A stretch of 64,000 bases of DNA from a bacterium (GTDB lineage Bacteria; Planctomycetota; UBA1135; UBA2386). A program made the translations under genes and the position numbers. The notes under the pieces were generated by a model that saw nothing but the letters and a program-made list of their open reading frames with translations, made no database searches and had not been told where the DNA came from. Positions 49,003 to 57,831 of the stretch are shown one piece after another (position 1 is the first letter of the stretch; the number at the start of each line of letters is the position of its first letter). Where the stretch lies: the NCBI GenBank assembly GCA_030432695.1, contig JAUILN010000013.1, positions 62,001-126,000 of the forward strand. The letters run 5' to 3'.

Positions 49003-49991
49003 GCGCTCCGTCCGGACCCGCACCGGCCGATCGCTCAGCGGAGGCTCCTCGGTTGCCCGAACGCCGGGCCCGGTTCGGCGACTGGATGTCGTTGGTGAAG
49101 TTCTCGCACACCATCTTCGCGCTCCCGTTCGCGCTGGCGTCGTTGCTGGTCGCGACCGGAGGATGGCCCTCGCTCGGGCTGCTCACGCTGGTGATCATCG
49201 CGATGGTCTGCGCCCGGACCGCGGCGATGGCCTACAACCGATTGGTCGATCGGCGTATCGATGCGTTGAATCCGCGGACCCGGTGCCGCGAGATCCCGGC
49301 CGGGATCTTGTCACCGGTCGCCGTGGCGTTGCTCGTGTCGGTCGCTTCGGCCGGGTTCCTGGCGAGCGCTGCGGTCCTGGGACGTGCCTGCCTGTGGATG
49401 GCGGTCCCGACCCTGGTGTTCTTGCTCGGCTACAGCCACGCCAAGCGCTTCACGGTCGCCGTCCACCTGTGGCTCGGAGTGGCACTCGGCCTCGCACCGC
49501 CCGCCGCCTGGCTCGCCGCCCGCGGAGAGTTCACCGGGGATCTCGTGGTGCCGAGCGTGTTGGGGGCCGCGGTCGCGGTCTGGGTAGCGGGCTTCGACAT
49601 CCTCTACGCCTGCCAGGACGCTGCGTTCGATGCCGCGCAGGGGCTCCACTCGGTGCCGGCTCGATTCGGCCGGGTTCGCGCGCTGTGGATGGCTCGGGGG
49701 CTGCACGCTCTGGCGGTCGTGGGTTTCGCGGCGTTCGGGCTGCTGGCTCACGACCTGCCTGCCGAGGCCCTGCCTACCGCCGCCCTGCTGGCTGACGGGG
49801 AGGCCGGCGCCGGGTTGGGCTGGATCTACCAGCTCGGGGTCCTGGTCGCCGCCGTGCTGCTGTTCCAGGAGCACCGGCTGGTGAGGGCCGACGATCTGAG
49901 TCGCATCGGCGCCGCGTTCTTCACGATGAACGGCGCGGTCGGGCTCGCCATGCTCGGTTTCGTCGCGGTGGACCTGTACGCTCCCTGGTGA
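48999..49991 (+). CDS. UbiA family prenyltransferase (menaquinone pathway, MqnP-like)
   Basis: The 330-residue polytopic membrane enzyme attaches a polyprenyl chain to an aromatic ring. It has about eight hydrophobic segments and both Asp-rich motifs: NRLVDRRIDALNPRT near 82-96 (NxxxDxxxD) and DILYACQDAAFDAAQG near 200-215 (DxxxD). These hold the Mg-diphosphate of the prenyl donor. The N-terminal SLVKFSHTIFALPFALASLL is typical of the UbiA/MqnP group. ATG at 48999 overlaps the UbiX stop (ATGA) behind a GGTGGAGG ribosome binding site. Together with ubiX and ubiE it makes the modification end of a menaquinone pathway. Confidence 0.9.
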   Translation: MSAPSGPAPADRSAEAPRLPERRARFGDWMSLVKFSHTIFALPFALASLLVATGGWPSLGLLTLVIIAMVCARTAAMAYNRLVDRRIDALNPRTRCREIPAGILSPVAVALLVSVASAGFLASAAVLGRACLWMAVPTLVFLLGYSHAKRFTVAVHLWLGVALGLAPPAAWLAARGEFTGDLVVPSVLGAAVAVWVAGFDILYACQDAAFDAAQGLHSVPARFGRVRALWMARGLHALAVVGFAAFGLLAHDLPAEALPTAALLADGEAGAGLGWIYQLGVLVAAVLLFQEHRLVRADDLSRIGAAFFTMNGAVGLAMLGFVAVDLYAPW

Positions 49992-49992
49992 G

Positions 49993-51102
49993 ATGGCGGT
50001 TCCCAACCCCGAGCGTGAGCTGGCGCGCCTCGAGAAGCTGCTGAAGTCGAAGGAGCCGGCGCGGGCGATCTTCGTGGTCGGGCCGGCACGCTTCTTCCGC
50101 GAGGAGGCGGTCGAGATGGCGCTGGCTCGGATCCCCGCGGACGCCGAGCTGCGGCGGATCGATGGAGGGGAGCCGACCGATGGGCGAGAACTCGACGACC
50201 TGCGAGGCGCCGGCCTGTTCGGTTCAGGCACCTGGCTGTGCGTACGGCGTGCCGAGAAGTGGTTGGACTCCGTTCGCGAGGAACTGGCAGGCCTGCTGCC
50301 GAAGATCGGGCAGGGCTGTGGATTGCTCCTGGAGGCTCAGAAGCTCGATCGGCGCACCAAGGCAGGCAAGGCGTTGGCTGCCGCCGCCGAGGTGTTCGAG
50401 TTCCGAGAGCTGTACACCGAGCCCTACGACCGCGCTCGCAGCCCGCTCGAGGCGGAGTCGGTCGGTTGGATCGAGAAGCGGGCCCGCAAGCTCGGGCTGT
50501 CGCTGATGCCGGAAGCCGCGTTCCTGGTCCAGACGGTGGTCGGCAGTGACCCTGCCGAGATCGTTCCGGAGCTGCGTCGGATCCGCGACGCGGTCGGAGA
50601 CGCACGTCGCAACCTGGGGCCGGACGATCTTCGTCAGCACCTCCATGTCGCGTTCGAGTCCACCCCCTTCGAACTCGCCGAGGCCGTGCTCTCCGGCGAC
50701 CGGGCCCGCGCGATGCGGTCGGCGGCCGCGGTGTTCGAGCGCGGTGTCCGCACCCGTGACGGGGGGCACATGGACCCGGGTGGGGTGTTCCCGTTCGTGG
50801 TCAGCTGGCTGTGGCAGAGTCTCGCCAAGGCCCTCGCGGGACGGCGGCTCCTCGATGCCGGCATGCGGCCAGCCGACGTCGCCGGACGGGTTGGAGTGCG
50901 CACCTTCGTGGAGCGCTTCGTCGCCCAGGTGGAGGGCAACCCGGCGCCGCGGCTGGAACGCGGACTGGAGCTACTGCTCCAGGCGCAGCGCGATCTGCGC
51001 AGCACCGGCGAGTCACCGCGATGGATCCTCGAGCGCTTCCTCGCCGGCTACTTCCGCGGCGTCGAGCCGTTGAAGGAAGTCGCTGGGAGGTTCCCGGCAT
51101 GA
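49993..51102 (+). CDS. holA: DNA polymerase III delta subunit
   Basis: The delta subunit opens the sliding clamp in the clamp loader. The 369-residue protein has the HolA pattern: an N-terminal AAA-like domain without Walker A (IFVVGPARFFREEAVEMAL near 31-49; the usual form is GxxxFLxxE), GAGLFGSGTWLCVRRAEKW near 72-90, GCGLLLEAQKLDRRTKAGKAL, a middle helical region (FLVQTVVGSDPAEIVPELRRI), and the C-terminal domain with FELAEAVLSGD and RGLELLLQAQRDLRSTGES near 310-340. This divergent family is recognised by motif order and length. It begins one base after ubiA and overlaps mutL. Confidence 0.88.
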   Translation: MAVPNPERELARLEKLLKSKEPARAIFVVGPARFFREEAVEMALARIPADAELRRIDGGEPTDGRELDDLRGAGLFGSGTWLCVRRAEKWLDSVREELAGLLPKIGQGCGLLLEAQKLDRRTKAGKALAAAAEVFEFRELYTEPYDRARSPLEAESVGWIEKRARKLGLSLMPEAAFLVQTVVGSDPAEIVPELRRIRDAVGDARRNLGPDDLRQHLHVAFESTPFELAEAVLSGDRARAMRSAAAVFERGVRTRDGGHMDPGGVFPFVVSWLWQSLAKALAGRRLLDAGMRPADVAGRVGVRTFVERFVAQVEGNPAPRLERGLELLLQAQRDLRSTGESPRWILERFLAGYFRGVEPLKEVAGRFPA

Positions 51103-52952
51103 TCCGTGTCTTGCCTCCCGAGGTCGTCAACCAGATCGCCGCCGGCGAGGTGGTCGAGCGACCGTTCTCGGTGGTGAAGGAGCTGGTCGAGAACAGCCTG
51201 GATGCCGGCGCACGCAAGGTCGTGGTCGAACTGCACGACGGCGGCAAGGAGCGCATCGTGGTGCTCGACGACGGCGCGGGTTTCACGCCTGCGGACCTGC
51301 AGTTGGCCTTCGTCAGCCACGCCACCAGCAAGCTCGGCGAACTCGCCGACCTCGACCACATCGCCAGCCTGGGTTTCCGCGGCGAGGCCCTGGCCTCGAT
51401 GGGTTCGATCGCGCGCGCGACGATCCGCTCGCGGACCGAAGGCGACGACTCGGGTCACGAGATCACCTGCGAGGGTGGAGCCCTGGGCGAGGTCCGACCG
51501 AGCGGCTGTCCCCGCGGCACCCGGGTCGAGATCGCGGATCTGTTCTTCAACACGCCGGCGCGGCGTCGCTTCCTGAAGACCGGCCGGGCCGAGCGGGCGC
51601 GGATCCAGGAGTTGCTCGGCCGGCTGGCGCTGGCGCGGCTGGACGTCGACTTCACGCTGATGGCCGACGGCGGTGAAGCGCTGCGGCTGCCGGCCGGTGA
51701 GTCGTTGCGTGAACGACTGGTGCGGGTGGTGGGGCGGCGGGTCGCCGACCACGTCGTCGAGGTCGATCGCACCTGGGGCAACCTGCGGGTCCATGGCCTC
51801 GTGGGGCGTCCCGAGATCGCGCGCCGCGACTCGTCGTTGGCGCTGCTGTGGATCAACGGCCGACTCGCGCGAGACCGTGGTGCGCAGGCGTCGATCCGGC
51901 AGGCCTACCGCGAGTTCCTGATGCACGGCAGTCAGCCCGTGCACTTCCTGATGGTCGAGATGCCGCCCGACGAGGTCGACGTGAACGTGCATCCGGCCAA
52001 GTCCGAGGTGCGGTTCCTCGATGCGCGACGGGTCCAGGGTCTGGTGCACGAGGCTGCGCGGACAGCGCTCACCGCGGCCGGTGAGCGGCCGCGCACCGGT
52101 GCCGGTGCGGTGCAGGTCGGCGAGGGCAAGCCGCGCGCACTCACCGGCCTGCCGAGCCTGCCCGGCGATCTGTTCGGTCGGGATGCCGGTCGCGTTTCGC
52201 CGGGCGGTGGGTCGCGAGTCGCCGGGATCCGGGCGAGAGCAGACTCCGATGCAGAACTCGATGTCGGGGCCCCGGGATCGGCTGCCCCGGAGAGATCGGC
52301 ACCACCTTCGACCGTGGAGCCGGGCGATACGGAGCCGAGTCCGGCCCGCGAACCGGTATTCGCCCGGATCGCCGGCGGACGCTTCGTGCAGGCGCTCGAT
52401 CTCTACTGGGTATTCGCGACCGACGACGGACTCGTGGTCGTCGATCAGCACGCGCTGCACGAAAGGGTGATGTACGAGCGCCTCCGCGCGCGGCACGATG
52501 CCAGCGCGCCGACGATCCAGCGGCTGCTGGTGCCGGAGGTGGTGGAGCTCGGCGCGCGTGAGAAGGCGTGGCTGCTCGGCCACGCGGAGACCCTCGCAGC
52601 CGAGGGGCTGTTGGTCGACGACTTCGGAGGTGCATCGGTGGCGATCCACGGGGTGCCGGCGGTGCTCAGCCGAGTCCGGCCACGGTCGCTGGTCGAGAGT
52701 CTGGTGGGCGGTCTCGACGACGAGGATGCCGAGGCGCTCCCACGCCTGCGCGAGGCCGTGGTCGAGCGGTTCCACTCCAGGGCGTGCCGCTCGTCGGTGA
52801 TGGCGGGCGATCGTCTCGACGACCGCGAGGTCGAGGCGCTGCTGGAGGAGGCGTCACGCTGCGAGCACCCGCACAACTGTCCGCACGGTCGCCCGACGGT
52901 TCTCACCTTCAGCGGCGAGGAGCTGGAGCGGTTCTTCAAGCGGACCTGCTGA
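51099..52952 (+). CDS. mutL: DNA mismatch repair protein MutL with endonuclease motif
   Basis: MutL links mismatch recognition by MutS to strand incision. The 617-residue protein has the GHKL ATPase N-terminus: IRVLPPEVVNQIAAGEVVERP, ELVENSLDAGA (near 28-38), DDGAGF, SHATSKL and GFRGEALASM. The S5-like domain follows (DVNVHPAKSEVRF near 293-305), then a Pro/Ser/Glu linker (330-420) and a C-terminal domain. The latter bears DQHALHERVMYE (449-460), which fits DQHAx2Ex4E, plus ACRSSVMAGD and CPHGRPT. It is therefore the nicking type found in bacteria without MutH. ATG at 51099 overlaps holA behind a GGGAGG; the upstream extension to 50811 is a shadow. Confidence 0.96.
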   Translation: MIRVLPPEVVNQIAAGEVVERPFSVVKELVENSLDAGARKVVVELHDGGKERIVVLDDGAGFTPADLQLAFVSHATSKLGELADLDHIASLGFRGEALASMGSIARATIRSRTEGDDSGHEITCEGGALGEVRPSGCPRGTRVEIADLFFNTPARRRFLKTGRAERARIQELLGRLALARLDVDFTLMADGGEALRLPAGESLRERLVRVVGRRVADHVVEVDRTWGNLRVHGLVGRPEIARRDSSLALLWINGRLARDRGAQASIRQAYREFLMHGSQPVHFLMVEMPPDEVDVNVHPAKSEVRFLDARRVQGLVHEAARTALTAAGERPRTGAGAVQVGEGKPRALTGLPSLPGDLFGRDAGRVSPGGGSRVAGIRARADSDAELDVGAPGSAAPERSAPPSTVEPGDTEPSPAREPVFARIAGGRFVQALDLYWVFATDDGLVVVDQHALHERVMYERLRARHDASAPTIQRLLVPEVVELGAREKAWLLGHAETLAAEGLLVDDFGGASVAIHGVPAVLSRVRPRSLVESLVGGLDDEDAEALPRLREAVVERFHSRACRSSVMAGDRLDDREVEALLEEASRCEHPHNCPHGRPTVLTFSGEELERFFKRTC

Positions 52953-52984
52953 GCCGCGAGCCTGCGTCGCCGCGGTCGACCTGC

Positions 52985-53200
52985 TCAGTTGCGGTAGGTG
53001 ATCCGCCCGCGGGTCAGGTCGTACGGCGAGACCTCGACCGTCACGGTGTCACCTGGCAGGATGCGGATGAAGTGCTTGCGCATCTTGCCCGACACGTGCG
53101 CCAGCAAGATGTGTCCACTGTCGAGCTGCACGCGGAAGCGGGCGCCGGACAGCGCCTCGATGATCTTGCCGGACAGCGTGATTGCTTCTTCCTTCGCCAA
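52985..53200 (-). CDS. infA: Translation initiation factor IF-1
   Basis: IF-1 occupies the ribosomal A site during initiation. The 71-residue OB-fold protein [20 protein letters not shown] is followed by [41 protein letters not shown] and [10 protein letters not shown], a clear match of normal length. It starts with TTG at 53200, preceded by GGAGGAG about 5 bases upstream, one of the strongest Shine-Dalgarno sites in the window. It converges with mutL, whose stop lies 32 bp away. Confidence 0.97.
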   Translation of the reverse strand: MAKEEAITLSGKIIEALSGARFRVQLDSGHILLAHVSGKMRKHFIRILPGDTVTVEVSPYDLTRGRITYRN

Positions 53201-53324
53201 GGACTCCTCCAGGGTCCGAACGGCTCCCGGGCGGCGACCGTCGCGGTCCGGGAGGGTGCGGGGCGAACATGATGGCGGCCGGGGCGGGCCGTGTCCATCC
53301 CGACGGCGAGGCCCTGGGCGCGCG

Positions 53325-54254
53325 TCAGCGCCAGGGTAGCCCGCGGTCCAGCAGCTTCGGCGTCAGCTCGGGGTCGGGGTCGATGGTGCCGATCCGGATG
53401 GTCGCGAGGCGCTCGGGGTGTGCCCCCATGCGGTAGAAGTCGAGGGTGGACGGCAGCCGCAAGCCGCCGCTCACCTGGCAGTCCTGGAAGATCACCAGTT
53501 CGGCCGGCCCGACGGGGAGACCGTCGTCGCCGAGCGGTTGGGCCTGCACCGCGAACAGCTCTGCCTCGTCCTCGGTGAACCAGAGGGTCAGCTGGGCAGG
53601 GGGCCTGGTGCGTTCGGGGTCGACGGGTGCGAAGAAGGGGTATCGATCGAGTCGGCCGACCACCACCACGCCCTTGCGATTGCCGCGGCCGAAGCGGAAC
53701 TCGCCGCGGTCCGGGGCCTCGGGGTCCTGTAGGCTGAGGATCGTGCCGGCGGGGTCGAGGAACTGCAGCAGCTGGCGAGCCAGCCGGACGTAGTCGTTGG
53801 TCGCGCGCCGCTGGTCGGCGAAATCGCGGGCTGCGTCACCGCGTTCCAGGTCGGTGAGCTGGTCGTTTTCGCGCGACCAGGCGCCCTTCTCGTCGAGGCC
53901 GCCCTCCACCACGTCGTTCGGGCGGACCAGCTTGAACCGCAGATAGCGCGGCATCACGAAACGGGCCTGGAGTTGAACCTCGATGCGGTTCTCCTTCGGC
54001 CCGTCGGGGGTGATCTGGAGTTCCGCCGCGAAGCGGTCGACCGGTGCGTCGCGTGGGGTGACCCAGTGATGGGCGCGGACCCGAGCGGCCAGCTCCTTCA
54101 GGGCGTCGGAGGGACCTGCCTCGTTCGCGGTGCCGTCGGGCTGCTCAGCGGCTCCCTGTGGAGGTTCCGGGTCCTGCGCCGGGCAGCAGGTCGTCGCGAG
54201 CGCCGGGAGGAGCGCCGCCAGGAAGGTCGCGAGGTCTCGCATGTCGGTGAACAT
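53325..54254 (-). CDS. Exported protein of unknown function, possibly LolA-like fold
   Basis: The product is 309 residues from ATG 54254, or 305 from the in-frame ATG at 54242; no ribosome binding site helps to choose. A signal peptide is clear ([20 protein letters not shown], then PAQ). A Pro/Glu/Gly linker follows, then a mixed beta-rich domain: [72 protein letters not shown] and a C-terminal [20 protein letters not shown]. The pattern of long amphipathic strands ending with lipid-facing loops recalls LolA/LolB-like periplasmic proteins, but no sequence motif proves it. It lies between infA and the M16 genes, transcribed leftwards. Confidence 0.7.
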   Translation of the reverse strand: MFTDMRDLATFLAALLPALATTCCPAQDPEPPQGAAEQPDGTANEAGPSDALKELAARVRAHHWVTPRDAPVDRFAAELQITPDGPKENRIEVQLQARFVMPRYLRFKLVRPNDVVEGGLDEKGAWSRENDQLTDLERGDAARDFADQRRATNDYVRLARQLLQFLDPAGTILSLQDPEAPDRGEFRFGRGNRKGVVVVGRLDRYPFFAPVDPERTRPPAQLTLWFTEDEAELFAVQAQPLGDDGLPVGPAELVIFQDCQVSGGLRLPSTLDFYRMGAHPERLATIRIGTIDPDPELTPKLLDRGLPWR

Positions 54255-54288
54255 AGGCGGCACAGCGAGTGAGGCCACCGGACGGTGC

Positions 54289-54317
54289 AGGACAATCCAC
54301 CGGCGCGCGCCTACAGT
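54289..54317 (+). promoter_or_regulatory. Candidate promoter for the M16 peptidase pair (leaderless)
   Basis: AGGACA (54289-54294) and TACAGT (54312-54317), 17 bases apart, each match four of six positions. The -10 ends 7 bases before the ATG at 54325, so transcription would start at or next to the start codon. Confidence 0.35.
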
Positions 54318-54324
54318 GCGCGGC

Positions 54325-55647
54325 ATGCCAGACACGTTCGCCGGCTTCCATGCCGAGGAGCGCGCGTCCGTGCCGGTCCTCTGGCGTCGCGACGACCGCT
54401 TCAAGACGGTTCGTGTGACGTTCCAGGCCCGGAGGCCGCTCGACTGCCGTGCGGCGGCGCGGTCGCTGCTTCCGGCGCTGCTGCTGCAGGGCACCCGCCG
54501 CTCGCCGGGCCGACCCGCGTTGCTGCGCCGGATGGACGCGATGTACGGGGCGTCGGTGGTGCCGGGCGTCGAGAAGCAGTCACCCGACCACGTGCTGAGG
54601 CTGGGCCTCGACGCCGTCGCCGGTCGGTTCCTTCCCGGTCGCCCCGACCAGCTCGGCGACGGCCTGGCATTCCTCGCCGAGCAGATCACCGATCCGGACC
54701 TCGATGGCGAGGGGTTCCGTGAGTCGGTGTTCGAGCGCGAGCGTCGTCAGGCGGCCGACTACGTGCGCTCACTCGTCGACGATCGGAACACCTGGGCGGG
54801 GATCCGTGCGCTCGAGGTGGCCTGCGAAGGCGAGCCGATCGCGATCCCCTCGACCGGCAGCCTCGCCGAGATCGAGACGCTGCGTCGCGAGGATCCGGAG
54901 CGGGCGCGGCAGGACTTCCTGGGTGCCGGCGAGCCGCTGGTGGTCGCTGCCGGCGCCTTCGACCGGGACGAGTTCATGGCCGCGGTCGATCGCTTCCTCG
55001 CGGTCCTGCCCGCCCGGTGCGCCGCGCCCGTGGCAGGCGAGCCGGCGTGGGTCGAGCCGCGGCCGACGCGGCGGCTCGTGGAACGGGTGGTACTGCAGCA
55101 GTCGAAGCTGGTCGGGATCTGGCGCCTGCCGCCCAGCGACGATCCGGACCTGTGGCTGGCGCGGCGGCTGTTCGTGAGCTTGCTCGGTGGTGGACCGCAC
55201 TCGCGGCTGTTCCGCGAAGTGCGGGAGAAGCAGTCCCTGGCCTACGCCGTGCAGGCCGGCCTCGATCGTCGGTCGGGGCTGGTCACACTGCGGGCGGGTC
55301 TCGACGAGCAGGCTGCCGAGTCCGTGGTCGCCGAGACCTTGCGTCAGATCGACGAGCTGTCGGCCGGCCATTTCGACGACGTCGAGTTGGAGACGGCGCG
55401 ATCGCAGCTGCTCGGGTCGATCGACTCGGTCACCGACTCGGTCGGTGGGCTCTGCCGCTACGCCGCCGACCATTGGTTGCTCGGCGTCGACCGTGACCCC
55501 GAGGCGTTGGCGACGGCGTATCGGAGTCTCGACCGCGAGCGCGTCGCGGCGAGTTTCGAGGGGCTCTGGCTCGACACCGTCTACCTGCTCGCGCCGAGCG
55601 ACACGGCGGGATCGATCGGCGAGCGCGTTGCCGAGGAGGGCGCATGA
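54325..55647 (+). CDS. M16-like peptidase, inactive subunit (YmfF/AlbE type)
   Basis: This 440-residue protein of the insulinase (M16) superfamily lacks the zinc motif HxxEH where it should lie (around residues 48-52 there is LLLQGTRRS instead), so it is probably non-catalytic. The C-terminal half has the typical M16 domain GGGPHSRLFREVREKQSLAYAVQ near 285-307, with the conserved Arg and Tyr that help substrate binding. In Bacillus the paired YmfF/YmfH proteins show the same arrangement. It is translationally coupled (ATGA at 55644-55647) to the active partner downstream, implying a heterodimer. No signal peptide is visible. Confidence 0.86.
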   Translation: MPDTFAGFHAEERASVPVLWRRDDRFKTVRVTFQARRPLDCRAAARSLLPALLLQGTRRSPGRPALLRRMDAMYGASVVPGVEKQSPDHVLRLGLDAVAGRFLPGRPDQLGDGLAFLAEQITDPDLDGEGFRESVFERERRQAADYVRSLVDDRNTWAGIRALEVACEGEPIAIPSTGSLAEIETLRREDPERARQDFLGAGEPLVVAAGAFDRDEFMAAVDRFLAVLPARCAAPVAGEPAWVEPRPTRRLVERVVLQQSKLVGIWRLPPSDDPDLWLARRLFVSLLGGGPHSRLFREVREKQSLAYAVQAGLDRRSGLVTLRAGLDEQAAESVVAETLRQIDELSAGHFDDVELETARSQLLGSIDSVTDSVGGLCRYAADHWLLGVDRDPEALATAYRSLDRERVAASFEGLWLDTVYLLAPSDTAGSIGERVAEEGA

Positions 55648-56915
55648 GCGATCCACGATTCGACATCCGCCGCGACCCGATCCTCGGCGAGGAGGTGTGG
55701 CTGGCGACGACGGAGCGCGGCGTCGGGTTGCGGGTCGTGCCCACCGATCGGTTCCGGGAGTCGGTCGCGGTGGTCGCGGTCGGCTACGGCAGCACCGATC
55801 TGGGCTTCTCCTCCGAGGGCGCGGTGCACCGCAGTCCGGAAGGTGTCGCGCATTACCTCGAGCACAAGCTGTTCGAGGACGAGGATCTGCACGTCTTCGA
55901 GCGCTTCGGTCGCCGCGGCGCGCGCGTGAATGCGATGACCGGATTCACCCGGACGCAGTACTACTTCCAGGGCACGACCGCCTTCGAGGACAACCTCGCC
56001 GACCTGCTACGACTCACTGCCCGGGCACATCTGACCGACGACAACGTCGAGAAGGAGCGGGGCATCATCGCGCAGGAGCTGCGGATGTACGAGGACCACC
56101 CGGAGTACCGGGGCTTCTTCGCGCTGCTGCGTCGACTCTATGCCGAGCACCCGGTCCGGCACCCGGTGGGCGGCACGGTCGACTCGATCGCCGGCATCGA
56201 CGTCGCGGAACTGCTGGCCTGCCACCGCGCGTTCTACCGGGGTGGCAACGTGGCGCTGGCGGCGGCCGGGCCGATCGATCCGGCGCAGGTGTTGGAGGCG
56301 GCTTCGGCCTGGGATCTGGCCGCCGGGGCGGCGCCCGAGCGCCACTGCCCGGAAGACCTGGGCCCGGCGGACGGCACTCCGGAACTCGTGCCGATCGCGC
56401 TGGCACGGCCGCGGCTCCTGATCGGGTTGAAGGAGCGCAGCCTCGTCGACGACGCCGGCGAGCGCACGGTGCGCGAGCTGACGACGCGGATCCTGCTCGA
56501 CGCGTTGTTCGGACCGGGCAGCGAGATCAGGGAGGACCTGCACCATCGCGGCGTGGTCGACGACTCGCTTTCGGCCAGCTATACCAGCGAGCGGACCTTC
56601 GGCTTCGCGGTGCTCGGCGCGGAGTCGGACGATCCGGACCGCGTCGCCACCGAACTCCGCTCGATCCTGTCACGGCCGCTCGAACTCGCGCCCGACCATC
56701 TGGAGCGGATCGGTCGGCGTGTGCTCGGCAGCTACGTGCGCAGCTTCGACTCGCAGCGATCCCTCGCCTTCGGGCACTGCGACGAGGGACTGGAAGGGCT
56801 CGAGCCCTTCGGCACGCTGGAACGGCTCCGCTCGATCACCAGCGAGATGGTGGAGGAGCGGCGGCGCGAACTGTGCCGGGACGATTCGTTCGCGCAGGTG
56901 CTGATGCGCGGCTGA
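55644..56915 (+). CDS. M16 zinc metallopeptidase, catalytic subunit (YmfH type)
   Basis: This 423-residue zinc peptidase has the inverted motif HxxEH at residues 70-74 (AHYLEHKLFE) and the third ligand E145 (in KERGIIAQELRMYEDHPEYR), 71 residues further on: a complete M16 active site. The N-terminal GYGSTDLGF and the later DALFGPGSEIREDLHHRGVVDDSLSASY (quoted in part) are also typical. It is the partner of the preceding inactive subunit and resembles YmfH. Such cytoplasmic pairs are thought to cut peptides; the substrate is unknown. It is followed, on the other strand after 10 bp, by the MraY/WecA-like gene. Confidence 0.9.
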   Translation: MSDPRFDIRRDPILGEEVWLATTERGVGLRVVPTDRFRESVAVVAVGYGSTDLGFSSEGAVHRSPEGVAHYLEHKLFEDEDLHVFERFGRRGARVNAMTGFTRTQYYFQGTTAFEDNLADLLRLTARAHLTDDNVEKERGIIAQELRMYEDHPEYRGFFALLRRLYAEHPVRHPVGGTVDSIAGIDVAELLACHRAFYRGGNVALAAAGPIDPAQVLEAASAWDLAAGAAPERHCPEDLGPADGTPELVPIALARPRLLIGLKERSLVDDAGERTVRELTTRILLDALFGPGSEIREDLHHRGVVDDSLSASYTSERTFGFAVLGAESDDPDRVATELRSILSRPLELAPDHLERIGRRVLGSYVRSFDSQRSLAFGHCDEGLEGLEPFGTLERLRSITSEMVEERRRELCRDDSFAQVLMRG

Positions 56916-56925
56916 GTCTCGTGGA

Positions 56926-57798
56926 TCAGCCGCTCGTGGCGAGCCAGCGCATCGACCACGCCAGCAGTGCGGCCACGCAGCTCAGCACCGGAGCGAGGGA
57001 CCACGGCGGCAGTCCGACGACCAGCAGGACGTGGGTCAGATGGCGGCGGTCGCCGATCCACGGTGCGTAACCGAGGTAGAGCCGCGCGCTGACGACCTGG
57101 ACGAAGTCCAGCAACGGCACCGCCGCCGGTGCCAGCCAGTGCAGGTCTGGAGCGAGTGGCGCTTCGGGGGCCGGTCGGATGGCCATCGCACCGAGCGCCA
57201 GCCCGAGCGTGAGCGCGCCCTGGTCGCCGGAGAAGGCGCGGGCCCGCGGCCAGTTCCACGGCAGGAAGGCCAGCCATGCAGCGGCCATCGAGGTCGCCGT
57301 AGCGTCGAGGTCGAACGGTATTAGCGGCGTGAAGCCGAGGCCCACCACGCCGAGCGTGGTGGCGACCCCGTTCTGGTTGTCGAGGAAGTTGACCGCGTTG
57401 GTCAGCACGAACAGCAGCAGTCCGGCGAGCAGTAGCGTGGTCGCTGCGGTCCCCGGATCCCACAGGTCGGTCAGCACCGCGAGCAGCGCGAGTGATTGGC
57501 CTGCGGCCTTGGTCCGGGCGCGGATGCCGTCGCCGTCTCGCGACTTGATCACGTCGTCGCAGAGTCCGGTGGCACACGCGATCGAGAGTCCGGTGGCGAG
57601 ACCGAAGCTACTGTCGAGCGCGGCCAGGATCACCATCACCGCAGCCGGCGCGGCACCCAGCATCGGGGTGGGGCGAGGGTGGCGCTTGCGGCCGGGAGCC
57701 GGGGCGTCCTCGGGCAGGAAGCCGCGGACGCGCGTGTGCACGTAGAGCGCCAGCGCGCACAGGCAGGTCGTCGCGGCGAAGGCCAGCAGTGCGTGCAT
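56926..57798 (-). CDS. MraY/WecA-like polyprenyl-phosphate sugar-phosphate transferase, divergent
   Basis: This 290-residue polytopic membrane protein of the MraY/WecA superfamily is shorter than the usual 320-360 residues. Recognisable elements are HPRPTPMLGA near 40-49, GLCDDVIKSRDGD near 78-90 (the DD Mg-binding motif), NAVNFLDNQNGVAT near 133-146 (usually N-x2-N-x2-DGxDG), SGDQGALTLG near 190-199 and GDRRHLTHVLL near 247-257, the histidine motif. The Mg/uridine motif has N-Q-N-G where active enzymes generally have DGxDG, so it may have altered specificity or activity. These enzymes load a sugar-1-phosphate onto undecaprenyl phosphate. It is encoded just before the nadD-hisS pair's end. 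Confidence 0.8.
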   Translation of the reverse strand: MHALLAFAATTCLCALALYVHTRVRGFLPEDAPAPGRKRHPRPTPMLGAAPAAVMVILAALDSSFGLATGLSIACATGLCDDVIKSRDGDGIRARTKAAGQSLALLAVLTDLWDPGTAATTLLLAGLLLFVLTNAVNFLDNQNGVATTLGVVGLGFTPLIPFDLDATATSMAAAWLAFLPWNWPRARAFSGDQGALTLGLALGAMAIRPAPEAPLAPDLHWLAPAAVPLLDFVQVVSARLYLGYAPWIGDRRHLTHVLLVVGLPPWSLAPVLSCVAALLAWSMRWLATSG

Positions 57799-57831
57799 CT
57801 TCGGATGGCCCGCTCGACGACGACCGCGCCG

